DNA from: Perkinsus olseni
Taxonomy: Eukaryota > Perkinsozoa > Perkinsida > Perkinsidae
Length of the DNA stretch: 64,000 nucleotides
Reading direction: 5' to 3'
NCBI GenBank assembly: GCA_013115135.1
Contig: JABANP010000022.1
Location: 186,001 to 250,000 of the forward strand
The translations under genes were made by a program, and so were the position numbers. This document shows positions 35,210-45,867 of this stretch, in pieces (position 1 is the first letter of the stretch; the number at the start of each line of letters is the position of its first letter). The notes beneath the pieces are model-generated. The model saw nothing but the letters and a program-made list of their open reading frames with translations, was not told the DNA's origin and made no database searches.

Positions 35210-36014
35210 TTCATCAGGCGACGAGCGTCAAGACCTTCAACTAGTTCGAGAGCTAAGATCAGAAGATGCTATCAAGGAAGCTATCGACAACTGGAGACGG
35301 TCTACAGCTGCTACATTCCCAACGTCCCCTGATCATGTCAACGATGAAGAACCCGAAGATCTACAAAGTGATCGACTTCCTCAAACACAAGACGGTGAGA
35401 GTGCATCTCAAGATGGTCAACAACATTCACAACAACAAGATGATAATGTTATCCCCCAAGATGATCAACCCCATCAAGTCCAAGACGGTAACACCATCCC
35501 CTATGACGACGAACTGGATCAAACTCAAGTCATTGACAACGACACCACAACTGATCCTATAGTACCATCAACAAGGTCCACTTCATCAAGAAGAAGACGA
35601 CATCAGAGAGGAAAAGGAAAAGGTAAGGCTAAGGATCGACACGATCAAGTCCCTACAAGTATCAAGATTCCAAGACCCCTACCGACTTCGATATCTGGTT
35701 TAAGAAGACATCTCCCCCTACTAGATCGACCAATCCTTGGTGCTATATTGAAGACCTATCCCCCTGACGGAAGCGTCGTGGTATCTATCTCAAGTTCGAG
35801 ACCAAATCAAGGCGCTGCTGTCGTCGCATTCTCGGACGAGGATCAAGGAAGAGTCTACATAACCAAGATAGGAGACGATCACGCTAGGCTTCGTAAGTGC
35901 TATCCCACTGATCTCATCTACATTTGTGGATCAAGTAACGTCTTAACTAGACAACTTAGATCATTGGTTAGAGAGCTACATCATTCCTTAGGGATCGACG
36001 ATCCTTGGAAGTAG
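35046..36014 (+). CDS. C-terminal extension of pol in a shifted frame
   Basis: A 322-codon frame that overlaps the end of gag-pol. Its real coding part seems to start near 35110 (HAKAFQDLVRDQHLRGQRIY), directly continuing the integrase region. It contains a Gln/Asp-rich linker with repeated QDDQ/QDG motifs, a basic patch RRRRHQRGKGKGKAK, and a compact-looking C-terminal segment (LPTSISGLRRHLPLLDRPIL through SLGIDDPWK). The shift is one base forward relative to gag-pol. It may reflect a true frameshift in this copy, a sequencing error, or programmed shifting. I do not recognise the C-terminal segment; chromatin targeting is one inference for such extensions. Confidence 0.7.
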   Translation: MPSTVQLRAGSPSVQHLYTSQNVVHAKAFQDLVRDQHLRGQRIYIDHKGTIKSIDSSGDERQDLQLVRELRSEDAIKEAIDNWRRSTAATFPTSPDHVNDEEPEDLQSDRLPQTQDGESASQDGQQHSQQQDDNVIPQDDQPHQVQDGNTIPYDDELDQTQVIDNDTTTDPIVPSTRSTSSRRRRHQRGKGKGKAKDRHDQVPTSIKIPRPLPTSISGLRRHLPLLDRPILGAILKTYPPDGSVVVSISSSRPNQGAAVVAFSDEDQGRVYITKIGDDHARLRKCYPTDLIYICGSSNVLTRQLRSLVRELHHSLGIDDPWK

Positions 36015-36740
36015 TCCAATGAGATCGTTAAGTCGATAGATCTAATTAAGGTTTTGTTGTACTATCGACGCTAGATATGCGTGCACTTTAGCTATTAGCG
36101 TGATCTATATCATTGTAGTAGCATCTAGACCAAGATTGCATCATTCCCGAACGTTATGCTCTATCACTATTATTCCTATGTGTTGCTCCTTGCCATCTGT
36201 GCTTAGCGCGTTGATATCGATCGTGCGATCTATTTTGTCCCTCTAGCCCCACGTCACAAGGGCCGATGATCGACCGCTCTTTCGCGCGTATCGTATTTAT
36301 CGGCTTTATCGTGTAAGCTGACGTCTTGTAGTAACAGTCATATATTCCTTGTATCTTCCCTCACAGCGTCTATGTCCTCCGCTCTAGTGGATATCGCTGA
36401 CGACGCAATATCGGCTGAATGAAGATATCGCTGAGATCTTCTACAAGACCGGTCCCATCAATCTGATTCTGACGATATCCAAGTTGCTCAGTGGTATGAG
36501 AGTCTATGAGGCGATCGAGAATGGTATCTCTACGATTACCTCTTCCTTCGAGATCAGCAACGACGGCCCCCAGCAGAGTTGATCTGTTTGGTATCTTTAC
36601 ATCCTCGTAGAGGCCAATCTTGCAGCGAAGATCACCATCTTTCTCGTCATCAAGAGCCGAGGATTAAGGATCGAGATGAGTGAGGATCAGAGCTTCTATT
36701 TGTGTATCAATACTATCGGTGGGTATTGCCGCGCCGCCAC

Positions 36741-37309
36741 TGTGAACGGCGGGAAAGCGGAGCGTATCTTTTTCCTTGCATCTATTTTCTATCGGCGCAC
36801 TTTGTTATCGCGCGCGCCCACTATCGTCTGATATCATACAGTTTCAGATCCTCGTTACGGATCGAAACTGCCGGGCGAAAGCCCTTTTAAGGTTAATCTG
36901 AGGCTGAATTCTGAGTACAATCGTAAGATTTATCTCTGACTATCGTAGTCTGACTATCGTTGTCTGACTCACGTCTGATCTGGTTATCTTTGTAGCATCG
37001 TATCGCTACATCGTATCTGCAGTAATCGTATTGCATCTAACAGTTATCTCTTGTCGCGCTGAGCTCGAGTATGGTGGGAACTAGACATTCAGACAAGTCT
37101 GGATTAGTATGTTTAGGAGATCGCGGTGAAGTCGTTCCTCAGGATCCTCGTAGGCATCCATCCGATCCATCCGGATCATCATCCGCCTTCGTATCTCCGC
37201 TACACCTAGAACATCACCCCGCTGAAGGCATCGTCTCAAGTCCTCACGGTTCTCAATCTGGTTTGCAAGTATCTGCTAGTCATCCCAGCCCTCTACTCAC
37301 ACGCTCACA
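36741..37309 (+). repeat. 3' LTR
   Basis: 569-bp copy of the left LTR with about ten differences including one deleted base near 36906. It repeats the gag ATG (37071). The frame opened there runs past the LTR end into flanking DNA and stops at 37436 after 121 codons. Between the pol stop (36014) and this LTR lie about 726 bp with no coding signal. Confidence 0.9.
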
Positions 37310-37663
37310 GAACATGCACTTTGCAAGTCAGCTGTTAGTGCAAGTGCAGGAAAGGTATTTCGCAATAATTGGGAGAATCGAGGAATTAAGAGTGGTGAGT
37401 GAATGGGTTAGTTTTGTTTTGTGGATGAAAAGGTAGAGCAGAGGAAGAGGAGTAGAATGAGGGGTGGGACGCCTGCGATAGAGATTGGAAGAGAAAAGTT
37501 ACGTTTGCTTAAAGTTGGGAGAAAGTGGGTGTTTGGAATGTGCGTTTTCTGGCAATTTGCAGGAGTGTTTGTGTGTCTAAAATAAATATATAGATGTCCT
37601 CTTTAAGCGAACGTGGATGACTTCAAGCTGACGCAGCATTGTAGAGTTACGTTAAAGAGTTGG

Positions 37664-38135
37664 TGGTGGCGGCCTCCTCGTCATACTGAAACGGTTAATG
37701 GTGGCGGCCTCCTTGTCATGCCCAAGCGGTAATGCGCTAATGGTGGCGGCCTCCTTGTCATGCCCAAGCGGTAATGCGCTAATGGTGGCGGCCTCCTTGT
37801 CATGCCCAAGCGGTAATGCGCTAATGGTGGCGGCCTCCTTGTCATGCCCAAGCGGTAATGCGCTAATGGTGGCGGCCTCCTTGTCATGCCGAAACGGTTA
37901 ATGGTGGCGGCCTCCTTGTCATGCCCAAGCGGTAATGCCGAGCGGTTAAGTGTTACTGGTGGCGGCCTCCTTGTCATGCCCAAGCGGTAATGCCGAGCGG
38001 TTAAGTGTTACTGGTGGCGGCCTCGTTGTCATGCCGGAGTGCTAATGCCGAGCGGTTAAGTGTTACTGGTGGCGGCCTCGTTGTCATGCCGAAGTGCTAA
38101 TGCCGAGCGGTTAAGTGTTGATGGTGGCGGTCTTC
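37664..38135. repeat. Minisatellite, 42-bp unit with longer variants
   Basis: About ten copies of a GGTGGCGGCCTCCTTGTCAT core. From 37698 to 37866 the unit is exactly 42 bp (core plus GCCCAAGCGGTAATGCGCTA). Later units carry GCCGAGCGGTTAAGTGTTAC and are about 57-58 bp. Because 42 is divisible by three, both strands stay open and give 14-residue repeats (MVAASLSCPSGNAL on plus), but there is no other sign of a gene. Confidence 0.9.
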
Positions 38136-39117
38136 TTTGAACTGCTGAAGGAATGTGGAGTTAAATTGTAGCGACCTTCTCGCCCTCCTTGGATTTTGAA
38201 TCTGTGGAAGCGGTGCCAGTAGCGTCCCTCTACGAAAGGAGGTTCCGTCGGCAATGGTGGACTCAGCGGGTTTGTAAAGGGTAAAGAGAGTTCGTGGATT
38301 TCACGCTACTTTCTCGCCGGGGGGACTTGATTGTTTGGATATGCGGGGGTTACCTCGATAAAGCATGGTGTTCGAATTAGTTGCCACTGTCCTTGTTCAA
38401 GTTGCGTTGACAAGTACTATGTGCAAGGAGGAAAACACTGTAGAGTGCCTATTTAGGCTTAACCAGTGTTATCCCTGGGCATATCGTAAAAGCACGAGGG
38501 GTTTGCGGGTGACTGTCAAACCGAAACTGAACGTACGTGAGATTCAATCGCATTTAATGACAGTGTCTCATTCGCTGTCAACGACTCATGATGTGACGGT
38601 TAGCAACTAATCTCGTGTCGCGCTCGTTCGTAATTCCTACGAGTTGAGGATGACGATACGGCGTTATTGTCAACAACCCAATAACAATCAAATCCTGCTT
38701 AGGCGTCTTGAATCAAGCTTCCTTAGTATCATGTCGAATCCGCAGTCGAATCAGGGCGGTGGATTTCGCACGAACACGCGTGATATCGGGGGAAAAAATA
38801 AGTAATATCGGGATAAGGGGCAGGGCCACTGAGTGAATCTTCTGCACCAAACTCATGTATGGTATAATGGAGAGTCAGTTTCATTCTTCGGTTAAGCTGC
38901 CAAATGGTTTGTTCTTGAGTTGTCAATCTATAACGTTAGATTGGTAATGTATGACCGTCTTTTTTACTATGATCCGCTCTATATGAAAAACTCAGTAGTT
39001 CTTGAGCAGTAGAAACCACGCTTATACTACCATGCCGTGGATCACGATTCGCGAAGGAACACTAGAGGGCCTATAGTACTCGGTTGCGTCTACAACGTTG
39101 TGCTCGGAGAGTGCTCA
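38136..39117. other. Interval between the two minisatellites
   Basis: An 81-codon frame (38365-38610) starting MVFELVATVLVQVAL is the only longer open stretch. It has no recognisable domain and I do not call it. Otherwise nothing seen. Confidence 0.35.
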
Positions 39118-40520
39118 TCCCCAGGAGAGATCATTGCCAATGGCAATTTGCCATCACATATCATCTCCAGGAGAGATCAGTGCCACCAAATATCATCGTC
39201 AGGAGGCATCATTGCCGGCAAATATCATCGCCAGGAGAGATCATAGCCATCACATATCATCGCCAGGAGAGATCATAGCCATCACATATCATCCCCAGGA
39301 GAGAACATAGCCATCACATATCATAGCCAGGAGAGATCATTCGCATCAAATATCATCGCCAGGAGAGATCATAGCCACCACATATCACCGCCAGGAGAGA
39401 TCAGGGCAATCACATATCATCGTCAGGAGGCATCATTGCCGGCAAATATCATCGCCAGGAGAGATCATAGCCAGGACAAATCATAGCCAGCGTATATCAT
39501 CCCCAGGAGAGATCATAGCCATCACATAGCATCGCCAGGAGAGATCAGTGCCACCAAATATCATCACCAGGACAGATCATTGCCATCAAATATCATCACC
39601 AGGACAAATCATAGCCAGCGTATATCATCCCCAGGAGAGATCATTGCCTTCACATAGCATCGCCAGGAGAGATCAGTGCCACCAAATATCATCGCCAGGA
39701 CAGATCATTGCCATCAAATATCATCGCCAGGACAAATCATAGCCAGCGTATATCATCCCCAGGAGAGATCATTGCCATCACATATCATGGCCAGGAGAGA
39801 TCAGTGCCACCAAATATCATCGCCAGGAGAGATCATAGCCAGGACATATCATAGCCAGGACAGATCATTGCCATCAAATATCATCGCCAGGAGATATCAT
39901 GGCCATCACATATCATCGCCAGGAGAGATCAGGGCAATCACATATCATCGCCAGGAGAGATCAGGGCAATCACATATCATCGTCAGGAGAGATCAGTGCC
40001 ACCAAATATCATCGCCAGGAGAGACCATAGCCAGGACATGTCATCCCCAGGAGAGATCATAGCCATCACATATCATAGCCAGGAGAGATCATTCGCATCA
40101 AATATCATCGCCAGGAGAGATCATAGCCACCACATATCACCGCCAGGAGAGATCAGGGCAATCACATATCATCGTCAGGAGGCATCATTGCCGGCAAATA
40201 TCATCGCCAGGAGAGATCATAGCCAGGACAAATCATAGCCAGCGTATATCATCCCCAGGAGAGATCATGGCCATCACATAGCATCGCCAGGAGAGATCAG
40301 TGCCACCAAATATCATCGTCAGGAGGCATCATTGCCGGCAAATATCATCGTCAGGAGGCATCATTGCCGGCAAATATCATCGCCAGGAGAGATCATAGCC
40401 ATCACATATCATCGCCAGGAGAGATCATAGCCATCACATATCATCGCCAGGAGAGATCATAGCCATCACATATCATCCCCAGGAGAGAACATAGCCATCA
40501 CATATCATAGCCAGGAGAGA
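39118..40520. repeat. Minisatellite, 32-bp unit with variant types and higher-order repeats
   Basis: About 44 head-to-tail copies of a unit such as GGAGAGATCATAGCCATCAC plus ATATCATCGCCA. The CCAGGAGAGATCA core is nearly constant. The rest alternates between a few types (AGCCATCACAT, GTGCCACCAAAT, TTGCCGGCAAAT, AGCCAGGACAAAT, GGGCAATCACAT). Blocks of ordered variants recur: the run at about 39311-39570 is repeated near 40063-40320, and the 39280-39335 block reappears at 40465-40520 where the array ends. Open frames here are by-products of the repeat. Confidence 0.95.
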
Positions 40521-41552
40521 TGCCTTGTGCCATGACGAGACGAGATGAGATGCCTTGACGAGTCGCCTTGTGCACCACGACGCGCCACAAATTATCTCGC
40601 GCGCCCTCAAACTCGATCTATCAGCGCTGTTACTTCTTGAGGGCAAACCCTAAGAATGCTGATTTCCGAGAAAATGGGATACACGCCACGATTGAATTGA
40701 CGGAGCATTGAATTCAAGGAGTGGATCCAGTGGAATGGATTCTCCCAGCCATAGCTAAATCCTAGTCGGTATTCCGTACTGGAAATAGACAATTGAGCTA
40801 GGAAATACGCGTCGAAATGGGTGACGCACGGTTCCCATAGTACTGTTGTGGTGCCCGGAGACGTAGCTATAATGACACGCATACCGACCGCCCGCAATCC
40901 TGTCCCCTCTTGTGTACGAGTAGACAAAGTCTTATCGTATACTTATTGCTTGGTACGTGTTCCGACCGTACTAGTGCTTGGTATCCGTATATATGCTGGT
41001 CCTTGAGCTGTTTGATAAGGTTTGGGCAATCTTCCCGCTTCTATAACCTTACACTGTGCCGGGCACAGTGTGCCCTTTCGCACGCAGCGTTCCTTGGGCG
41101 CCCGTCTGCCCCGACTCGCAGGGTGCTTGTGCGCTAGACTGTCCCAATCTACATGCTCCGGTCTCTCGAGGCAGCCTTGGTTCGGTAAATCCCCCGTGTT
41201 GGTGGAACTTTCAATGAGATAGGCGACCTCCAAAGCGCGTTGGTGCGAAATTGAGCAACAGGCGGTCAAAAAAGCTGTGCTAGAGGGGGAGTGGCTATGA
41301 GTCTCGATGAAAGAAGAATTCTTACTGGACAACGCGAATTGCGAGTAGGAAACCGGCCAGTGTCAAGTTGACACTGTCAACCAGGCCTCCCCAGCTTTAG
41401 CCCTGTGTAACCACGCGTGAATAGCTCTCCTGTAGTGCCCATGCTCATTCCTGCGTCACACCTTGTGCTGCAACGCACATGGATCCCTTGGGCTGTTGCT
41501 TCACCTAGGCTAGCCTTTTCCCTCGACCCGTTACAGACTTGTCCTTCATTTC
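40521..41552. other. Unassigned interval with one strong inverted repeat
   Basis: No convincing gene. ACACTGTGCC (41051-41060) and GGCACAGTGT (41062-41071) form a 10-bp inverted repeat around one base. A shorter one, AGTGTCAA/TTGACACT, lies near 41361. The region should include the promoter of the secreted-protein gene starting at 41553. Confidence 0.4.
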
Positions 41553-42967
41553 ATGAAGCTTCTATTGTGCTTCCTATTCCTCCGCTTCGCTCTAGCAAGT
41601 CAGAAAGGTAATTGTCGTAGGAAGGTTCTCCGTCTACTGAGTGTCTTGCAGGGGGCGAGTCGAGTGAGAGCGCACCGTCGTCGTCTCAAGAAGGCGAATC
41701 GTGCTACCATACCAAGAAGGAGCCGAAGAAGATCTTCACGAAGGTGCGCAAACAGTCGCCCCATGGGTCCACTCGCGGCCCGTTTCAGGAGAAAGTTCAT
41801 ACGCATGCAGCCCTGGGCGGCAAACTCTGCACGCTTCGCCCAGAAGACCACCGTTTGAATTTCATCGCGGCTTTTATTCACAATGACAGTACCGTTACCC
41901 TGGATACGTCATCATGTCCTACGAAAGAGAACAACGATTTCAACCTCTGGTGAGTTCAAGCATCCACGGCACAGATTTTGTAGTCTGTGAGCTCAACGCT
42001 GAATGATAGCGTCGATGATTTTGCTGGCCTATTGGACCTTTTCCTCAGGAGATGCCCCGACAGCTGGTTACTCCGCCGAGTGCAGTCAAAGTGTATGATC
42101 CTTGATGTGAAGAACCTCCATAAGAGCGGGGGTATGGGGTTCAGAACTCTGAATTCTAATGCGCTCCCTGCGAAGTCGTTTGCGGACGTGAAGGTTCGGT
42201 CTGACAGCTCGGACAGTCTTGACGATCTCGATAATTCTTTATCAAATTCATTAGAGTGGAGTCTGGGATCGCAGTCTGATGGCAGTTTGCCGCCTTCACG
42301 TGACTCCCCACCTGGCACCCCAGCCAGTGGTGATGAGATGGACGCGGCGGTGAACAAATTCATTGGCTACATGAGGAATCGAGGCCACCCGTCATCGCCT
42401 GCCACCTCACCGGCTGATGAGAGCGGTGGTGAGGTACCGATGAGGGATACGGTGGATTTTGGTGGTGTGAAAATAAAGAAGGCAAAGGGGAAGGCGTCGA
42501 AGAGAAGCTCGTTGAACTCGTTCACTCACAGTCTGCCGCTGTTGGAGACGAATTACGATTGGGATGATGTCAGAGAGGCGGTTAAGAAGAAAATCTCTGC
42601 GCCAATACCCATCTCGCAGCCTGACGGGTTGATTGGGGAGTTCAAAAAGTTGAAGAAAGGAATTAAGAGGACGCGTTCTCACAGTCTGCCGAAGATTCTA
42701 GAAACCACAGAGAGGGCACACAAGCCTAGGCAGAAGGGTAGCGACCCGGAGAAGGACACTGCACAAGAGCCGGAGATCGAGTACTTGAAGATTGACCCGA
42801 CGGAGGATGACGCCTGCACTTCTGTCTTCGTCTACCTTGAATACGTCTTGAGGTGCCAGGTGCCATTGTACACGCAGGTGTTGGGACATCCGCAGATCGT
42901 CTCAGCGGAGGACACACCAGCCTACTTCCTGAGGTCCTTCTGTTACAGCATACTGTTGACGTCCTAA
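41553..42967 (+). CDS. Predicted secreted protein, function unknown
   Basis: Exons 41553-41607, 41652-41949 and 42049-42967 join in phase through introns of 44 and 99 nt and give about 423 residues. The N-terminus MKLLLCFLFLRFALAS is a classic signal peptide with cleavage likely after ALA or AS, so the protein enters the secretory pathway. It has no later transmembrane helix. Residues ~20-115 contain an extracellular-looking segment (KLCTLRPEDHRLNFIAAFIH) with several Cys. The long third exon is acidic/Ser-rich, then basic, and twice repeats a similar motif (SFTHSLPLLE and TRSHSLPKILE). The C-terminus ends FLRSFCYSILLTS. I recognise no family. Such lineage-specific secreted proteins are common in parasitic protists, which is an inference only. 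Confidence 0.7.
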
Positions 42968-43978
42968 GTGGCGGTAGGGATGGAGCAATCATCGCCATAA
43001 ACATGGTGCTGTGATGTGATGATCGTAGTGTTATCAGCAGCCACAAGGATGTGCATGTTTTCGCTGTTGCCGTGTTGTGCTGCGGTGCCTCATGTGTTGC
43101 AGTGAGCTACGAGAGTGGTGGTGGCCAGACGATAGGCTAAAAGCTCGGAGATCCGACAGGGCCCTAGAGTGGCGAGGACGGCTAGATGTTGTCCACCCAG
43201 GCTAGGTGTTGTCAACCCGACACAAAACTGTAGAGATCAATGACTCCGAGCGCTGACATCGTGGCTTCAACTACGGTGGACGATTGCAGACCCGAATAAC
43301 TCCGGTCATCCAAGGTATCATGCTTTATTGGAGTGATACTGACAGAATATGTAAAGCCACAGGGTACGCAATGCTCTGGCCACCACCAACGTGTATCCTC
43401 CGTCCGTTACTAGCGGGCAAACGTCAAGAACGCCCCCAGCTCTAACAGGGGATAACAGTCTCTCTCAGGCCGTTCTCTCAGCTTCATTCGACCGCATCGC
43501 ATGGCGCTCGATCGGCTGTCGGCCTTTGCTAGGAAACTTCGAGTCCTTCTTCACTCCTTTTGATGACTATTGGGACAGGACTGTGCCGTCACTGCGCGTA
43601 TATATTCTCTTAGCTGTGATGGTAGACAGGAGTGCGTTTACTCTAGCTCAACAGGCAAACTGCGATCCGAATGAAACCGATCATGTTTGCCCCAGGAGAG
43701 GCTCAGTGGTGACTCGGATGAGTAACATGGTTCTATAACGACTAAAAACGCAGCAGCGTAATCCCAACGCGGGATGGACGAATTAGAGAAGTCAGGCCAA
43801 ACGCACAGAGTTTGACCCGCGGCCAACAGGTAGCCAGGGCGATCGTCTCACTCGCCGAGAGGTAGTCGGTATCGAGACGGGAGCATGCAACACTACTAGT
43901 AGCAATCATTCAAAAGGGGAGAGAGGCTGATGCTCTCAATGGGTATTTACGGGAAATGCATCATCATCAACATCATCA
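42968..43978. other. Interval between convergent genes
   Basis: One 115-codon plus-strand frame (43391-43738) has unremarkable composition and no domain; I do not call it. The 3' ends of the flanking genes face each other here. Confidence 0.35.
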
Positions 43979-45867
43979 TCATACAGTTGAGTCGGCTGGT
44001 GGCTGCTGCTTCTCCCTGGCGAAATTGAAGAGGTGAATGAGTGCACCCTTAGCACAAGTCTCCAAAGTGCAGGACCCACCACCAGTTCGGGCCCCACAGT
44101 ATTCCCTACAACAAAACAGTCCAATCCGGAAGGCTCCCGCCAGGCCATACTCACCCAGGTTGGAATATAGATGACAGCAGTTCCTGCTCATGGTCGACTG
44201 AATTGTCGTCAACCCGCAGCCACAACGGTGGTCCCTCGATGGCAGACCTAGACAAAGTCAGGGAAGGGTACATGATAACGATATCGCCCCGAAACATACG
44301 CTTCTCGAAGTCGTGAAGTTGTGGTAGCAGCGGCGAGGATAGCCGATACTCCTTCGTCGCCCAGGTAGTTGCCGTTGAGATGGACCTCCGTGATCGGCTC
44401 CCTGCTAATGTCAAACAACCTCGCCAGCGTATCAGCGCAGCGCTCAGTGAGCTGATTGTAGGACGCTCGAAGCCTCCTAGGGAAAGCATGCAGCGCCCAA
44501 TCATTCGACTATGAGTCTCACAGAATGGCAGCTCTCTTGTCGAGTTCCTCCACGATCCACACGAACTCCTCGTCAGTGAGGTCGTTCCGAGACAGGTCCA
44601 GATCCAGCAGCGGTGGAGATCCCCAAGCCTCTATGTGGGAATCATTGAGCCACTTCAACCAGTGGCCTGTATCGATCGAGGTCTCCACGGCAGGTCGAGT
44701 CGGCAGCCTTACTGATAGCGACGAGCTTCCACTTGCCCTTCGTTCCCGCCCATACACCGGCCATCTCTATCCTCAGCTCACCCTCTCCAATCCATCTGAC
44801 CCTGGTCGCCAGCTCAGGCTGGAGTGGGATGCTAAGACCTGGCGGGGTGAGCGGAGAGATCCGCACGAAGGGAATCGGTATCCACGGGAAGACATAGCCA
44901 GCCTGATGCCACTGGGAAGGATCAACGTATTGGTACCTAACAGAGCCCTCCTCAGCTTGGCATGGAGAAGGCTCGTACTCCGGCGGTGGGTAGGGAGGAG
45001 GCCCCACAGGTGGCCCCACCATGCACTTGTGACGAGCATCATACGACGCCGAGGTTGACGATGCATGCGAGGCGGCCGGGATGTACCTACAGAAGAGGCT
45101 CCTTACCTCTACAATCAGCCAGTCCACTAATTGCACCTCCCTTTGGGGGTTGGCGGCCCTTGCGAGACCTCCTGAGTTACGTCCGTATCGAGCCCATCTC
45201 CAACCTCGCTGATCAGGAGTTGCTCAGTCAACGCGTCCACTTCAGTCAGCCTGGCGTGACACTCAGAAGGCTCGCCTTCTTCCAACGAGAGATCAGTACT
45301 AGGGGTTGGGGCATACCCTTCGTCCACTTTCGAGGGCCGTTCTCCATCCAATGCCCCTCTCGATCCTCTACTGGCCTCCGTTGTGTGACTTAGCTCAGTT
45401 GCAGCGTGCAAGCGCTCCCGTCTACGTTGCCGTCTGCGAGCTGCCCGACTCAGCTGCTTCGTGGGCACAGGGTCAACGCATTCATATAGCCCTGGCAAGT
45501 CCTCAGTCCCCACAGAGCGGTCTACTCGCGCAGGCAAACAGGCAACGGATGAGGTCGCGGGTTCGATCCCCGCACATGTCACACCAACAGCTTCCAAACC
45601 AACAGTTTTTCCTCTCTTCTTTGGGCGTGATACCCGCGGTCTGGGACACACAGCCGGAAGTTCAGCCGGCGTTGATCGGGCATCAACGGGAACCTCGCCA
45701 GTCGCCGACTGGACGAACATCCGCTGGACCGCCACTAGACTAAGGCCAAGAATCGCCTCGGTCACTGCGAAGTCCAGACCGGCGATGACCGCTGTTAACA
45801 AGACAGATATTGCGAAGAGAGCAGCGAAGAAGCGCTCTAATCCAATAATGGAGAGTAGGGTGGTCAT
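43979..45867 (-). CDS. Membrane-anchored leucine-rich-repeat (RNI-like) protein
   Basis: Six exons keep phase: 45867-45137, 45086-44713, 44666-44522, 44476-44300, 44247-44155 and 44105-43979, about 548 residues; introns are 47-52 nt. Residues about 10-50 form one or two membrane helices (FFAALFAISVLLTAVIAGL). A low-complexity Arg/Ser/Glu-rich region and a Pro/Tyr segment (GPPVGPPPYPPPEYEPSP) follow. The C-terminal third has ribonuclease-inhibitor-type repeats: LLDLDLSRNDLTDEEFVWIV, then ITEVHLNGNYLGDEGVSAIL, then LWLRVDDNSVDHEQELLSSI. A cytoplasmic or lumenal scaffold role is plausible; there is no enzyme motif. Exon 1 includes a stretch (CAGIEPATSSVACLP) that is the antisense of a tRNA T-arm-like sequence at 45545-45590. 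Confidence 0.75.

Larger units (their letters stand above)
27763..37309 (+). mobile_element. Complete LTR retrotransposon, BEL/Pao type, 9.5 kb
   Basis: Bounded by direct repeats of 570 bp (27763-28332) and 569 bp (36741-37309), both starting TGTGAACGGC and ending GCTCACA, so they have the usual TG...CA ends. The 4 bp before the left repeat and after the right repeat are both GAAC, a target-site duplication. Between them lies one very long gag-pol frame with domain order zinc knuckles, aspartic protease, reverse transcriptase, RNase H, integrase. Integrase after RT excludes Ty1/copia. The RT motif FVDDV and the RNase H ending HVPSGVNPADSLTR favour BEL/Pao over Ty3. The two LTRs differ at about ten positions by eye (roughly 98% identical), so the insertion is fairly recent. 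I see no clean primer-binding site or polypurine tract next to the LTRs. Confidence 0.92.

Noticed and set aside
36741..37436. Second, truncated copy of the retrotransposon in tandem
   Set aside because: The repeat ends exactly at TG...CA borders, matches the left repeat end to end and is followed by the same GAAC as precedes the left one, so it is the 3' LTR.
37681..37983. 100-codon minus-strand and 67-codon plus-strand proteins
   Set aside because: Both are simple translations of the 42-bp minisatellite.
39676..40238. Repeat proteins of the QERSLPSHI type
   Set aside because: All three frames of the 32-bp minisatellite are open in places; there are no signals of a gene.
39118..40520. CRISPR array
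   Set aside because: Units are contiguous variants of one 32-bp sequence with no unique spacers, no cas genes, and a eukaryotic setting.
45500..45590. tRNA gene on the plus strand
   Set aside because: The T arm is perfect, but the 3' acceptor strand ACATGTC has no partner at the expected distance, and the bases lie in an LRR gene exon.
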